NCBI GenBank assembly: GCA_900696485.1
Contig: CAADGG010000040.1
Span: 1 to 64,000 of the forward strand
Origin: an uncultured Pseudomonadota bacterium
Lineage (GTDB): Bacteria; Myxococcota_A; UBA9160; PR03
Direction of reading: 5' to 3'
Length of the DNA: 64,000 nucleotides
In this document: piece by piece, positions 1-8,056 of the stretch
How the letters are laid out: every line of letters begins with the position of its first letter
How positions within the stretch are numbered: the first letter of the stretch is position 1
Made by a program: the position numbers and the translations under genes
The notes under the pieces: generated by a model
The model's database searches: none
Told to the model about the DNA's origin: nothing
Seen by the model: the letters and a program-made list of their open reading frames with translations, nothing else

Positions 1-139
1 CACCCTGCGCCGATGTCCTCGGCGGACGAGCTTCGGCGCTGCGTACGGGTTTGGTACGGCCGCCTCCGGATTACGGCTCCGGGTGTGCTCCTCCCACCCG
101 GCGATGCGCGTTCGCCAGTGGCCGATTTACGGTAAGCCT
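1..139. other. Left window edge, no supported gene
   Basis: No gene can be supported here. On the plus strand, frame 1 closes with TAA at 133-135 and frame 3 with TGA at 141-143, so a gene entering from the left could end at either. Frame 2 stays open and runs into the DoxX-like gene. A TACGGT hexamer at 128-133 may be the -10 element of that gene. Confidence 0.4.
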
Positions 140-541
<402 letters not shown>

Positions 542-596
542 GCGCTCGGGAAACGCCGGTTTGCTTCGTCTCGCTGCACTCGGTACCACGGGGATC

Positions 597-1421
597 ATGT
601 CAGCACGCACGAGGTTCCGCTTCACGCTCGCGCCGCTGCTGCTCGGGTTGCTGTCCGGCGCGCCGGCGACGGCGGAGGAGGGCAGGCCGGATGGCGAGGA
701 GATCGCGCGGCGGGTCAATGCCCGGGCCGACGGCAGCAACGTCTCCCGCATCTTGATCATGGACCTGATCGACAAGAACGGATTCCGTCGCCGGCGGGAG
801 ACGCGATCGTTCCGTCGCGATTTCGAGAACGGGGAACGGCGCTCGGTGTTGTTCTTCGACGCACCGGCCAACCTGAAGGGCACCGCCCTGCTCACCTGGG
901 ATGATCCCGATCCCACGCGCGACGACGTGCAGTGGCTGTACCTGCCCGACCTGCGCAAGGCCCGCCGCGTTGCGATGTCGGAGCGGGGTCGCGCATTCCT
1001 CGGTACCGATCTCAGCTTCGAAGAGATCAAGAAGGAAACGCGCGTTTCGATCGAGGACTATCGCTGGCGCACCATCGGGGAAGAGGAAGTCGACGGGGCG
1101 GCCTGCCTCGTCGTCGAAGCGACGGCGGTGGATCCGCGCACCGCACGCGAACTCGGCTATGGAAGGATCCTGCTGCGGGTCGATGCCGAGCGTTGGATCC
1201 CGCGCTTCGGGGAGTACTGGGATCCCCGCGGAGAGCCGATCAAGACGATTCGCATCCAGGACATCCGTGAGATCGAGGGCGTGTGGACCGCGCATCGGAT
1301 CGAGGCGGAGAATCTGCGGACCGGGCACCGGACGGTGCTCGAGTTCCACGACGTGGCGTATCCCGCGGCGTTGCCGGACGATCTGTTCAGCGAGGCCGCG
1401 CTGGCCCGCGGGGCGCCCTGA
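597..1421 (+). CDS. Outer membrane lipoprotein-sorting (LolA-like) protein
   Basis: A 274-residue exported protein. The first ~28 residues form a signal peptide ending near PATAEEG. The rest matches the LolA-like 'outer membrane lipoprotein-sorting protein' family: an R-R-R-E-T-R-S strand, a WLYLPDLRKARRV motif around residues 111-123, and a GTDLSFEEI motif. Relatives fold as an open beta-barrel that binds lipid or lipoprotein in the periplasm. They often sit beside transporters, but none is adjacent here. ATG at 597 precedes the signal peptide directly. Its TGA stop overlaps the ATG at 1421, although the next gene probably starts further on at 1478. Confidence 0.8.
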   Translation: MSARTRFRFTLAPLLLGLLSGAPATAEEGRPDGEEIARRVNARADGSNVSRILIMDLIDKNGFRRRRETRSFRRDFENGERRSVLFFDAPANLKGTALLTWDDPDPTRDDVQWLYLPDLRKARRVAMSERGRAFLGTDLSFEEIKKETRVSIEDYRWRTIGEEEVDGAACLVVEATAVDPRTARELGYGRILLRVDAERWIPRFGEYWDPRGEPIKTIRIQDIREIEGVWTAHRIEAENLRTGHRTVLEFHDVAYPAALPDDLFSEAALARGAP

Positions 1422-1477
1422 TGGCAGCGGACCGGACGCGCTACCGTCCCAGCGTCCGGATTCGGGAGGAGAGGCCG

Positions 1478-1807
1478 ATGGCCCGTTCCGATCGAACGAC
1501 GAGCGAACCGAGCGAACCGAGTGAACAGAGCGAACTGGACACGCAGCGAACCCCGCGTCGCGGCGGCCGGTTCCGGCGCGGGCTCGCGCTCGGCTTGATG
1601 CTGGGTCTGCTGGGATTCGCCAGCGCGTGGCCGGACGCTGCGCGCGCGGATGATCACGATACGCGACGTGCGGCGCACCCGGTCCGCATCGCGGCGTATA
1701 TCCTGCATCCGGTCGGGGTCGTGCTCGACTGGCTGCTCGTCCGGCCGGCCCACTGGGTGGTGGAGCGCGAACCGTTCCGGACCCTGTTCGGCCACGAGCC
1801 GGACTGA
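1478..1807 (+). CDS. Small exported protein of unknown function
   Basis: A 109-residue protein with an Arg-rich N-terminus, a strong signal peptide (LALGLMLGLLGFASAW, ending near DAARA) and a short mature part whose conserved-looking segment is HPVRIAAYILHPVGVVLDWLLVRP. I do not recognise a named family. The mature part resembles small envelope proteins of delta-type proteobacteria and, loosely, the TIGR04073 protein at 49213 in size and layout. ATG at 1478 is preceded by GGAGGA with seven bases of spacing. An ATG at 1421 overlapping the previous stop is the alternative. It probably belongs to an operon with the LolA-like gene. Confidence 0.6.
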   Translation: MARSDRTTSEPSEPSEQSELDTQRTPRRGGRFRRGLALGLMLGLLGFASAWPDAARADDHDTRRAAHPVRIAAYILHPVGVVLDWLLVRPAHWVVEREPFRTLFGHEPD

Positions 1808-1867
1808 GCGCGTTCGCGGCGGCGCTCGCGTTCGAGTGAAACCCGGACCATCCTTGCCGTTTTTCCG

Positions 1868-1896
1868 TTGTCCGGCGGACAGGGGGCCGGTATGAT
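1868..1896 (+). promoter_or_regulatory. Putative sigma-70-type promoter of the lpt-rpoN-pts operon
   Basis: TTGTCC at 1868-1873 (4/6 match to TTGACA) and TATGAT at 1891-1896 (5/6 match to TATAAT) are separated by 17 bases. The lptC ATG lies only six bases after the -10 hexamer and no Shine-Dalgarno sequence precedes it, so the expected transcript would begin at or next to the start codon. This is inferred from sequence only. Confidence 0.55.
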
Positions 1897-1902
1897 CCTT
1901 GC

Positions 1903-2460
1903 ATGTTATCTGCCACTCCGAAAAGGCTGGTCCCGCCCACGAGACGGCGGACCGGCCTTTCGATCATCGTCGCGTTGCCGCTCATGTGGTCGGCCCTCGG
2001 TTCTGCAACCGCGCATGCCGGGACCGCCGCCGTTCCGCCGATGCTTCTCACCGAAATGACCTTCGTCGCGAGCAGCGGCGCCGTGCGGGAGATCCTGGTC
2101 ACGGCCGACCAGGCGACCGTGCGGCTTCATGCCGATCGTGCCGACCTCGAAGGCGTGCGGGCGGAGTGGGCGGGCGAGGATGGTGAGATCAGCCTCGAGC
2201 TGAGCTGTCGGCAAGGGGAGTTCGATCTCACGACCAACGATCTGATCGCCATCGGCGATGTCCGAGGTCGCTTCCGCGATGGCCGCGAGTTTCGCGGTCC
2301 GTGGCTCCGGTATGACCGGGCAAAAGGCATCGCGTTCACCGATGCCCCCGTCACGATCTACGATCAGGGCCGCACGCTGCAGGGCGGCGGACTTCGCTAC
2401 CACGTTCGAGACCGGAGACTGCGGCTCACGGCCGGCGCCTCCGTCGTGGAGACGCCGTGA
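1903..2460 (+). CDS. lptC: LPS export periplasmic protein LptC
   Basis: A 185-residue protein with a hydrophobic N-terminal segment (residues ~20-36), followed by an LptC/OstA-type beta-jellyroll with repeating patterns such as LRADRADLEGVRAEW, FDLTTNDLIAIGDVRGRF and TLQGGGLRYHVRDRRLRL. LptC anchors to the inner-membrane LptBFG transporter and passes LPS to LptA in the periplasmic bridge. Assignment rests on this fold pattern, on the length, which is usual for the family, and on overlapping lptA and lptB downstream. Its stop overlaps the lptA start (ATGA at 2457). The start appears leaderless: a -10-like TATGAT ends six bases upstream. Confidence 0.8.
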   Translation: MLSATPKRLVPPTRRRTGLSIIVALPLMWSALGSATAHAGTAAVPPMLLTEMTFVASSGAVREILVTADQATVRLHADRADLEGVRAEWAGEDGEISLELSCRQGEFDLTTNDLIAIGDVRGRFRDGREFRGPWLRYDRAKGIAFTDAPVTIYDQGRTLQGGGLRYHVRDRRLRLTAGASVVETP

Positions 2461-3209
2461 AGATCGACTGCCGCCCCGCGGCCCTTCTGTTCCTGGTTGC
2501 CGGTGTGCTCGCCGTGGGTTCCGCGACGGCCGTCGCGCGGCCGTCGGCGATCGGCTCGAGTCCCCCGGCGGTCGAACCGAAGGAAGACCCGGCGCCGGGC
2601 CTTCAGGAGGCCCCGGAGGGAATCGCCTTGCCCGAAGACTCCGCGGCCCAGCCTGCCACGATCCGTGTCGCAGCGGAGGCGTCCCCAGCGCCGGGGACAG
2701 CTCCGGCCGACGCCGCGGCGCCGCCCGCCCCGGCAGCGGATCCGGAACCCGCGACCGGGGCCGGGCTCCTGAACATCGAGTCCGGCCAGCCGCTCTCGAT
2801 CACCGCGGACGAGCTCGAGGCGATCGAACTCCCGGATGGGCGCCGCCAGCTGCTGTTCAATCGCAGCGTGAGCGTCGAGCAGGGCGGCCTGTGGGTCCAC
2901 GCGGACCGGCTCGAGGCCCACTATCCGGCGAAAGCGTCGCAGCCGGACCGTCTGCGGGCGTCCGGCAACGTGCGCGTGAAACAGAAGAACCGCGAACTCT
3001 CGTGTGAGAGCGCCACCTACTTCCCCGCCGAGGAGCGGCTCGAATGTGTCGGCAACGCCCGGCTGCGTGACGGCAGCAACCAGGTCGACGGCGAACGGAT
3101 CGAGATCCTGTTTGCGCAAGACCGGATTCGCGTGCAGGGTGGCGCCGTCGTGAACGTCGCGCCGGACGACGAGAAAGCCGCCGCGAAGCCCCCCGAGGCG
3201 ACGCCTTGA
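2457..3209 (+). CDS. lptA: LPS transport periplasmic protein LptA (OstA domain)
   Basis: A 250-residue protein with a signal peptide (residues 1-28), a Pro/Ala/Glu-rich linker up to about residue 105, and an OstA/LptA domain from 'QPLSITADELEAIE' to the C-terminus. Recurrent strands include VSVEQGGLWVHADRLEAHY, RASGNVRVKQKNRELSCES and ECVGNARLRDGSNQVDG. LptA forms the periplasmic filament that carries LPS from LptC to the outer-membrane LptD. The long low-complexity linker makes it bigger than the E. coli protein. It overlaps lptC by four bases, and its TGA shares bases with the TTG start of lptB, so translation is probably coupled. Confidence 0.85.
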   Translation: MKIDCRPAALLFLVAGVLAVGSATAVARPSAIGSSPPAVEPKEDPAPGLQEAPEGIALPEDSAAQPATIRVAAEASPAPGTAPADAAAPPAPAADPEPATGAGLLNIESGQPLSITADELEAIELPDGRRQLLFNRSVSVEQGGLWVHADRLEAHYPAKASQPDRLRASGNVRVKQKNRELSCESATYFPAEERLECVGNARLRDGSNQVDGERIEILFAQDRIRVQGGAVVNVAPDDEKAAAKPPEATP

Positions 3210-3937
3210 CGCGTCCGCTGCTCGCGGCGCGCGGCCTGCGCAAGACGTACGGAGACCGCGAGGTCGTCTGTGGCGTCGATCTGCAGGTCGCTCCGGGGGA
3301 GGTGGTCGGCCTGCTCGGCCCGAACGGCGCCGGCAAGACGACGACTTTCAACCTGATCGTCGGGGGCGTGCGTCCGAGCGCCGGCCGGGTGTTCCTCGGG
3401 GAGCGTGAGATCACGGGTCTTCCGATGTTCCGGCGCGCGAGGCTCGGACTCACCTATCTGCCCCAGGAGCCATCCGTGTTCCGGCGCCTCTCGGTCGCGG
3501 ACAACCTCAACGCGATCCTCGAGACGATCGAGCCCAGTGCGGCGCTGCGCCGGGAACGGCTCTCCGAACTGCTCCAGGAGCTCGGCCTCGTCGGCAAGGA
3601 ACATCTCCGCGGGGGATCGCTGTCGGGCGGGGAACGGCGCCGCGTCGAGGTGGCGCGTGCGCTCGTGCTCGATCCCAAATACATGCTGCTCGACGAACCG
3701 TTCTCCGGGATCGATCCGATCGCGGTGATCGAGATCCAGCGGGTGGTCGAGCACCTCAAACGGCGCGGGATCGGAATCATCGTGACCGATCACAACGTGC
3801 GCGAGACGCTGTCGATCTGTGACCGCGCCTACATCATCAAGGACGGCTCGATTCTTCGCGAAGGCAAGCCGAGCGAGATCGCGGACGACCCCACAGTCCG
3901 CGAGATCTATCTCGGTGAGAACTTCCGGCTCGGCTAG
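3206..3937 (+). CDS. lptB: LPS export ABC transporter ATPase LptB
   Basis: A 243-residue ABC ATPase that powers LPS extraction from the inner membrane with LptF and LptG, which are not in this window. All motifs are present: Walker A GPNGAGKTT, Q-loop, the LptB-type signature LSGGERRRVE, Walker B YMLLDEPFSGIDP and switch His in VTDHNVRE. The start is TTG at 3206, overlapping the lptA stop. No other start lies between it and the conserved first strand. The closeness to lptA and to rpoN (8-bp gap) repeats the lptA-lptB-rpoN-ptsN order known from many proteobacteria. Confidence 0.95.
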   Translation: MTRPLLAARGLRKTYGDREVVCGVDLQVAPGEVVGLLGPNGAGKTTTFNLIVGGVRPSAGRVFLGEREITGLPMFRRARLGLTYLPQEPSVFRRLSVADNLNAILETIEPSAALRRERLSELLQELGLVGKEHLRGGSLSGGERRRVEVARALVLDPKYMLLDEPFSGIDPIAVIEIQRVVEHLKRRGIGIIVTDHNVRETLSICDRAYIIKDGSILREGKPSEIADDPTVREIYLGENFRLG

Positions 3938-3944
3938 GAATCCC

Positions 3945-5417
3945 ATGGCGATCGAGATCAAGCAACAGCTCCGCCTGAGCCAGCAACTGGTGATGACGCC
4001 CCAGTTGCAGCAGGCGATCAAGTTGTTGCAGCTCTCCCGGCTCGAACTGGCCGATGTCGTCACGCAGGAACTCGAGGAGAATCCGGTTCTCGAACTCTCG
4101 GAGGACCAGGACGAGGACCTGCCGCAAGAGGTCGCGGCCGACAGCCACGAGGCCGAGAACACCGCAACCGAAGCCGCGGCGGTTCCGGACGAGGTCTCCG
4201 AGCACCGGGACGCCAGCGACGCCGAGAAGATCGCCGACATCGACTGGCAGAGCTACGCGGAGGCCTATCCGCAGACCGGCTTCCAGGGCGAGTCGCGCGA
4301 GGAGGACGAGCGGCGCTCGCTCGAGGGCACGCTGACGCGCCGCGAGACGCTCGGGGAGCATCTCGACTGGCAGCTCCAGCTCTCGGATTTCAGCGCGCCC
4401 GAACGGGCCGCGGCCAAGTGCATCATCGGCAATCTCGACGACAACGGCTATCTCCGCGCGGACCTCGACGAGATCTCGCGTGCCGCCGGGGTGTCGCTGG
4501 ACGTGGCGGAGAGCGCGCTGTGCAAGGTGCAGCTCTTCGATCCGGCCGGCGTCGCGGCCCGGAATCTGCGCGAGTGTCTGCTGATCCAGATCGATCGATT
4601 CGGCGCCGAGGACCCGTTGGTCCGCGTCCTGGTCTCGGATCATCTCGATGCGTTGCAGCGCCGCGATTTCCGCGGGATCTCGCGGGCCCTCGGGATCACT
4701 CCCGAGGAGGTCGCCGTCGCCTCGCGGTTGATCGGGCGGCTCGAGCCACGGCCGGGACGGCCCTTCGGCGGCGAAGATCCCATCTACATCATCCCGGACA
4801 TCTACGTCTACAAGATCGGCGACGAGTTCCACGTGGTGCTGAACGAGGACGGTCTGCCGAAGCTGAAGATCAACCAGCTGTATCGGGACGTCCTGACCGG
4901 CGGCGCGACCGCGGTGGCCAAGGACACGCGCGACTACGTGCAGGACAAGGTCCGATCGGCCCTGTGGTTGATCAAGTCGATCCATCAGCGACAGCGGACC
5001 ATCTACAAGGTGATGACGAGCATCATCAAACACCAGCGCGATTTCTTCGAGCGCGGGGTGCAGCATCTGAAGCCGCTGAATCTGCGGGATGTCGCCGAAG
5101 ACATCGGGATGCACGAGTCCACGGTGAGCCGGGTCACGACGAACAAGTACGCCAATACACCGCAGGGGATCTTCGAGTTGAAATTCTTCTTCAACTCGAG
5201 CATCAATCGCGTCGAGGGCGACGCGATCGCCAGTGAAAGCGTCAAGGAGAAGATCCGGCGCATCATCACCGCCGAGGATCCCCGGCGGCCACTCTCCGAT
5301 CAGCGGGTGGCCGAGATGTTGCGTAGCGCCAATATCGACATCGCGCGGCGGACGGTCACGAAATACCGGGAAGCGATGAATATCCTCTCCTCGACGAAGC
5401 GGCGTCGGGTCGGCTAG
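3945..5417 (+). CDS. rpoN: RNA polymerase sigma-54 factor RpoN
   Basis: A 490-residue sigma-54. The Gln-rich region I (KQQLRLSQQLVMTPQLQQ) begins at residue 6, an acidic region II follows, then the core-binding domain, a DNA-binding domain with the helix-turn-helix HESTVSRVT, and the RpoN box ARRTVTKYRE at residues 467-476, which reads the -24 element. Sigma-54 needs AAA+ enhancer-binding proteins to open promoters; none is encoded in this window. ATG at 3945 is preceded by AGGA and starts exactly at region I. A candidate sigma-54 promoter is present at 29281-29296. Confidence 0.96.
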   Translation: MAIEIKQQLRLSQQLVMTPQLQQAIKLLQLSRLELADVVTQELEENPVLELSEDQDEDLPQEVAADSHEAENTATEAAAVPDEVSEHRDASDAEKIADIDWQSYAEAYPQTGFQGESREEDERRSLEGTLTRRETLGEHLDWQLQLSDFSAPERAAAKCIIGNLDDNGYLRADLDEISRAAGVSLDVAESALCKVQLFDPAGVAARNLRECLLIQIDRFGAEDPLVRVLVSDHLDALQRRDFRGISRALGITPEEVAVASRLIGRLEPRPGRPFGGEDPIYIIPDIYVYKIGDEFHVVLNEDGLPKLKINQLYRDVLTGGATAVAKDTRDYVQDKVRSALWLIKSIHQRQRTIYKVMTSIIKHQRDFFERGVQHLKPLNLRDVAEDIGMHESTVSRVTTNKYANTPQGIFELKFFFNSSINRVEGDAIASESVKEKIRRIITAEDPRRPLSDQRVAEMLRSANIDIARRTVTKYREAMNILSSTKRRRVG

Positions 5418-5441
5418 CCTGCCGGCTCTTCGAGGGCATCC

Positions 5442-5903
5442 ATGAAGATCACCGACATCCTGGTTCGCGACGCCGTGATCCTGGATCTCGCCGGCGGCAG
5501 CAAGCGAGACATCCTGGTGCAGATGGCCCACGCGCTGGCGGTCGCGGAACCCGAGGTCGACGAAGCCCGGTTGGTCGAGGTGCTGATCGAACGAGAAAAG
5601 CTCCAGAGCACCGGAATCGGGGAGGCCGTGGCGATCCCGCATGGCAAACTGCCCGGCATTTCGCGTCTGCTCGCTTCTTTTGCTCGGAGCCGGACCGGCG
5701 TGAACTTCGAGTCGATCGACGGTCAGAACACGCATCTCTTCTTCCTGCTGGTGGTGCCGGAACACTCCGGTGGCCAACATCTGAAGGCGCTGGCCCGCAT
5801 CTCCCGCTTCTTCCGCGACGCGGCCTTCCGCAAGCGGCTTCTCGATGCCGAGACCCGCGAAGAGGTGTTCCGGGCCATCGAGGAAGAAGACGCGAAATTC
5901 TGA
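5442..5903 (+). CDS. ptsN: PTS IIA-like nitrogen-regulatory protein PtsN
   Basis: A 153-residue EIIA-Ntr/fructose-type phosphocarrier. The phosphorylated His is His67 in GEAVAIPHGKLPG, the family's hallmark, and the LFFLLVVPEHSGGQHLK stretch is also typical. EIIA-Ntr receives phosphate from HPr-type proteins and acts as a regulator rather than in sugar uptake. It follows rpoN by 24 bases and has a GAGGG ribosome-binding site. The hpf gene often found between rpoN and ptsN is absent. With HPr and EI encoded downstream, a complete phosphate chain to this protein is available in the same operon. Confidence 0.92.
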   Translation: MKITDILVRDAVILDLAGGSKRDILVQMAHALAVAEPEVDEARLVEVLIEREKLQSTGIGEAVAIPHGKLPGISRLLASFARSRTGVNFESIDGQNTHLFFLLVVPEHSGGQHLKALARISRFFRDAAFRKRLLDAETREEVFRAIEEEDAKF

Positions 5904-5916
5904 GGTCGGAGCGCCC

Positions 5917-6438
5917 GTGACGACGCAGGTCCACGGAGCGCTCGTCGACGTCGAAGGAGTCGGCGTGCTGCTCCTGGGACCGAGCGGCATCGGCAAGAGC
6001 GAATGCGCGCTCGAACTCGTCCGCCGCGGTCACCGACTGGTCGCCGACGACGTCGTCGTGTTGCAACGCGACGACGCGAACCGACTCCGCGGCCGGACGC
6101 CGGAGCGGATCCGCCATCACATGGAGCTGCGCGGGATCGGCATCATCTACGTGCCGGATGTATTCGGACCCGACTCGGTCCGCGACGAGGCCGAGGTGGA
6201 TCTGGTGTGTCGGCTCGAGGCGTGGCACCCCGATCTGGAGGTCGAACGCGTCGGACTCGATCGGCCCTGCGAGGACTGGGAGGGTCTGACGCTGCCGACG
6301 CTGCGGCTCCCGGCCCGGCCGGCCGGCAGTCTCGCCACGCTGGTCGAGGTGGCGGTCCGGGATCATGGCCTGCGCCGCGCGGGGCGCAGTGCGGCGCGGG
6401 GGCTGGACGCGCGGCTGCGGGATGAGGCCGGATCATGA
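5917..6438 (+). CDS. hprK: Short HPr kinase/phosphorylase (catalytic domain only)
   Basis: A 173-residue protein holding only the HprK C-terminal kinase domain. Walker A is GPSGIGKS (residues 21-28), followed by ADDVVVLQ and the HprK signature HHMELRGIGIIYVPDVFG, and a C-terminal segment LPARPAGSLATLVEVAVRD. Firmicute HprK has about 310 residues with an extra N-terminal domain. Short forms are known from alphaproteobacteria and some other proteobacteria. It would phosphorylate or dephosphorylate a Ser of HPr; the HPr encoded at 7708 has a Ser at the expected place. GTG at 5917 has GAGG upstream. Its stop overlaps rapZ. Confidence 0.88.
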   Translation: MTTQVHGALVDVEGVGVLLLGPSGIGKSECALELVRRGHRLVADDVVVLQRDDANRLRGRTPERIRHHMELRGIGIIYVPDVFGPDSVRDEAEVDLVCRLEAWHPDLEVERVGLDRPCEDWEGLTLPTLRLPARPAGSLATLVEVAVRDHGLRRAGRSAARGLDARLRDEAGS

Positions 6439-7307
6439 GCCAGCCGTCCGCCCGGATCGTGTTCGTCGGTGGGCTCTCGGGGAGCGGCCGTTCGACGGCG
6501 ATGGGCGCGCTCGAGGATCTCGGCTTCTACGGCGTCGACAACCTGCCGCCGCAGTTGAGCGAGCAGTTCGTCGATCTGTGCCGGAAGGCGAGCCCGCCGA
6601 TCCTCGACATGGCGCTCGCCATCGATGCCCGGGAGGAAGCTTTCCTGCGCGGCTTCCCCGAGGTCGTCGAGACGATCCGTGCCGGGGGCGCCCGCGTGGA
6701 GGTGCTATTCCTCGACTGTGCGGACCAGGTCCTCGTGAATCGCTACCGCGAGACGCGCCGCGTACACCCGCTGGCGCCGGCCGGGACCGTGGAGCAGGGC
6801 ATCGCGCGCGAACGGACGCTGCTCGAGGACGTGGCGCGGCTGGCCGACTGGCGGCTCGACACCTCCCAACTCAACATCCATCAACTCCGCGAGTCGATCG
6901 TCCGCCTGGTCACCGGGGCCGAGCGGCGCTCGGTCGTGAACCTGGTCTCCTTCGGCTATCGCTACGGGATCCCGCCGGCGGCGGAGTTGCTCTTCGATGT
7001 CCGGTTCCTGCCGAATCCGCATTTCGAGCCGGCGCTGCGCCCGCGCACCGGACGGGATGTCGAGGTCGCGAAGTACGTGCTCGAGGATGCACGCACGCAG
7101 GATCTGCTGAAGCGACTGCGCGATTTCCTCGACTACCTGTTCGGTTTCTATGATGCGGAAGGCAAGGCCTACCTGACGATCGGCATCGGTTGCACGGGAG
7201 GGCGGCACCGATCGGTGGCGGTAGCGGATGCGCTTGCGGAGGGGTTCCGCGCGCAGGGTCGCGACGTGAACGTTCGACACCGAGATGTCGAGAAGGAACT
7301 CGGATGA
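6435..7307 (+). CDS. rapZ: RapZ-family nucleotide-binding protein (YvcJ/RNase adapter)
   Basis: A 290-residue member of the RapZ/YvcJ family. The N-terminal P-loop region reads GGLSGSGRS followed by ALEDLGFYGVDNLP, and the C-terminal domain has the conserved GIGCTGGRHRSV. In E. coli RapZ senses glucosamine-6-phosphate and guides RNase E to the sRNA GlmZ; in Bacillus YvcJ is a nucleotidase. Oddly, the Walker A Lys is Arg here (residue 19), which could weaken nucleotide hydrolysis. It overlaps hprK and the EIIA gene by four bases on each side, the common hprK-rapZ-pts arrangement. Confidence 0.93.
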   Translation: MSQPSARIVFVGGLSGSGRSTAMGALEDLGFYGVDNLPPQLSEQFVDLCRKASPPILDMALAIDAREEAFLRGFPEVVETIRAGGARVEVLFLDCADQVLVNRYRETRRVHPLAPAGTVEQGIARERTLLEDVARLADWRLDTSQLNIHQLRESIVRLVTGAERRSVVNLVSFGYRYGIPPAAELLFDVRFLPNPHFEPALRPRTGRDVEVAKYVLEDARTQDLLKRLRDFLDYLFGFYDAEGKAYLTIGIGCTGGRHRSVAVADALAEGFRAQGRDVNVRHRDVEKELG

Positions 7308-7711
7308 CCGGTCTGGTAATCGTGACACACTATCGGCTTGGCGAAGAGTTCCTGCAGGCGCTGCGCCTGATCGTTCCGGATGCGCCGCCCGTGACGGCGG
7401 TGTCGATCGATCCGAAGCAGTCGGTGGACGAGATGCGTGAGGCGATCGCGAAGGCGCTGCGCGGCGCCGATTCGGGCGATGGTGTGCTGGTCCTGACCGA
7501 CATGTTCGGGGGGACCCCGTCGAACATCAGCCTTTCGTTCCTGGGCGAGCACCGAGTAGAGGTCGTGACGGGGTTGAACCTCCCGATGCTGATCAAGCTG
7601 GCGACGATGACGGAACCGAAACCGCTCGAGGAACTGGCGGCATTCATCAAGGACTACGGACAGCGGAACATCCGGGTGGCGAGCGAGATCCTCCCGAAAG
7701 GGCAACGGTGA
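7304..7711 (+). CDS. PTS EIIA component, mannose/sorbose (EIIA-Man) type
   Basis: A 135-residue EIIA-Man-like protein. The active His is His9 in GLVIVTHYRLGEEF, and the DMFGGTPSN motif around residues 66-74 is typical of the family. EIIA-Man normally hands phosphate to an EIIB of a mannose-family permease, but no EIIB, C or D gene is nearby. In this rpoN-linked context it more likely ends a regulatory relay. ATG at 7304 overlaps the rapZ stop and its own stop overlaps the GTG of ptsH, so the genes are translationally coupled. Confidence 0.9.
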   Translation: MTGLVIVTHYRLGEEFLQALRLIVPDAPPVTAVSIDPKQSVDEMREAIAKALRGADSGDGVLVLTDMFGGTPSNISLSFLGEHRVEVVTGLNLPMLIKLATMTEPKPLEELAAFIKDYGQRNIRVASEILPKGQR

Positions 7712-8028
7712 GCTCGCCGATCTGTGAAGGGGTCTTCACCGTCCAGCGCGAGCTCGGCATGCACGCGCGGCCGGCCGGCCGCTTCGTCGCCCGCGCCACG
7801 CGCTTTGTCGCGGAGATCCAGGTGGCCCGGGTAGGCAGCGAGGACGAGTGGGTGAGCGGGCGGAGCGTGCTGTCGCTGCTCTCGCTCGGCGCCACCCGCG
7901 GCACGCGGCTGCGACTGCGAGCCGTGGGCAGCGATGCCGAGCAGGCCGTCGCGGTGCTCGGGGGCATCATCGAGGAAGCGAACGAGCCGGAGTCGGCGCC
8001 GGTGGGCTGGGGGTCCGGAACGACCTGA
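7708..8028 (+). CDS. ptsH: Phosphocarrier protein HPr
   Basis: A 106-residue HPr. The active-site signature GMHARPAG puts the phospho-His at His19. The regulatory Ser equivalent to Ser46 is Ser53 in VSGRSVLSLLSLGA, so the protein could be a target of the short HprK encoded upstream. HPr takes phosphate from EI and passes it to the EIIA proteins. The protein is slightly longer than the ~88 residues usual for HPr, with extensions at both ends. GTG at 7708 overlaps the previous stop. Confidence 0.93.
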   Translation: MSSPICEGVFTVQRELGMHARPAGRFVARATRFVAEIQVARVGSEDEWVSGRSVLSLLSLGATRGTRLRLRAVGSDAEQAVAVLGGIIEEANEPESAPVGWGSGTT

Positions 8029-8056
8029 GGCGCTCGTTCGCAGCGAGGACGATCCG

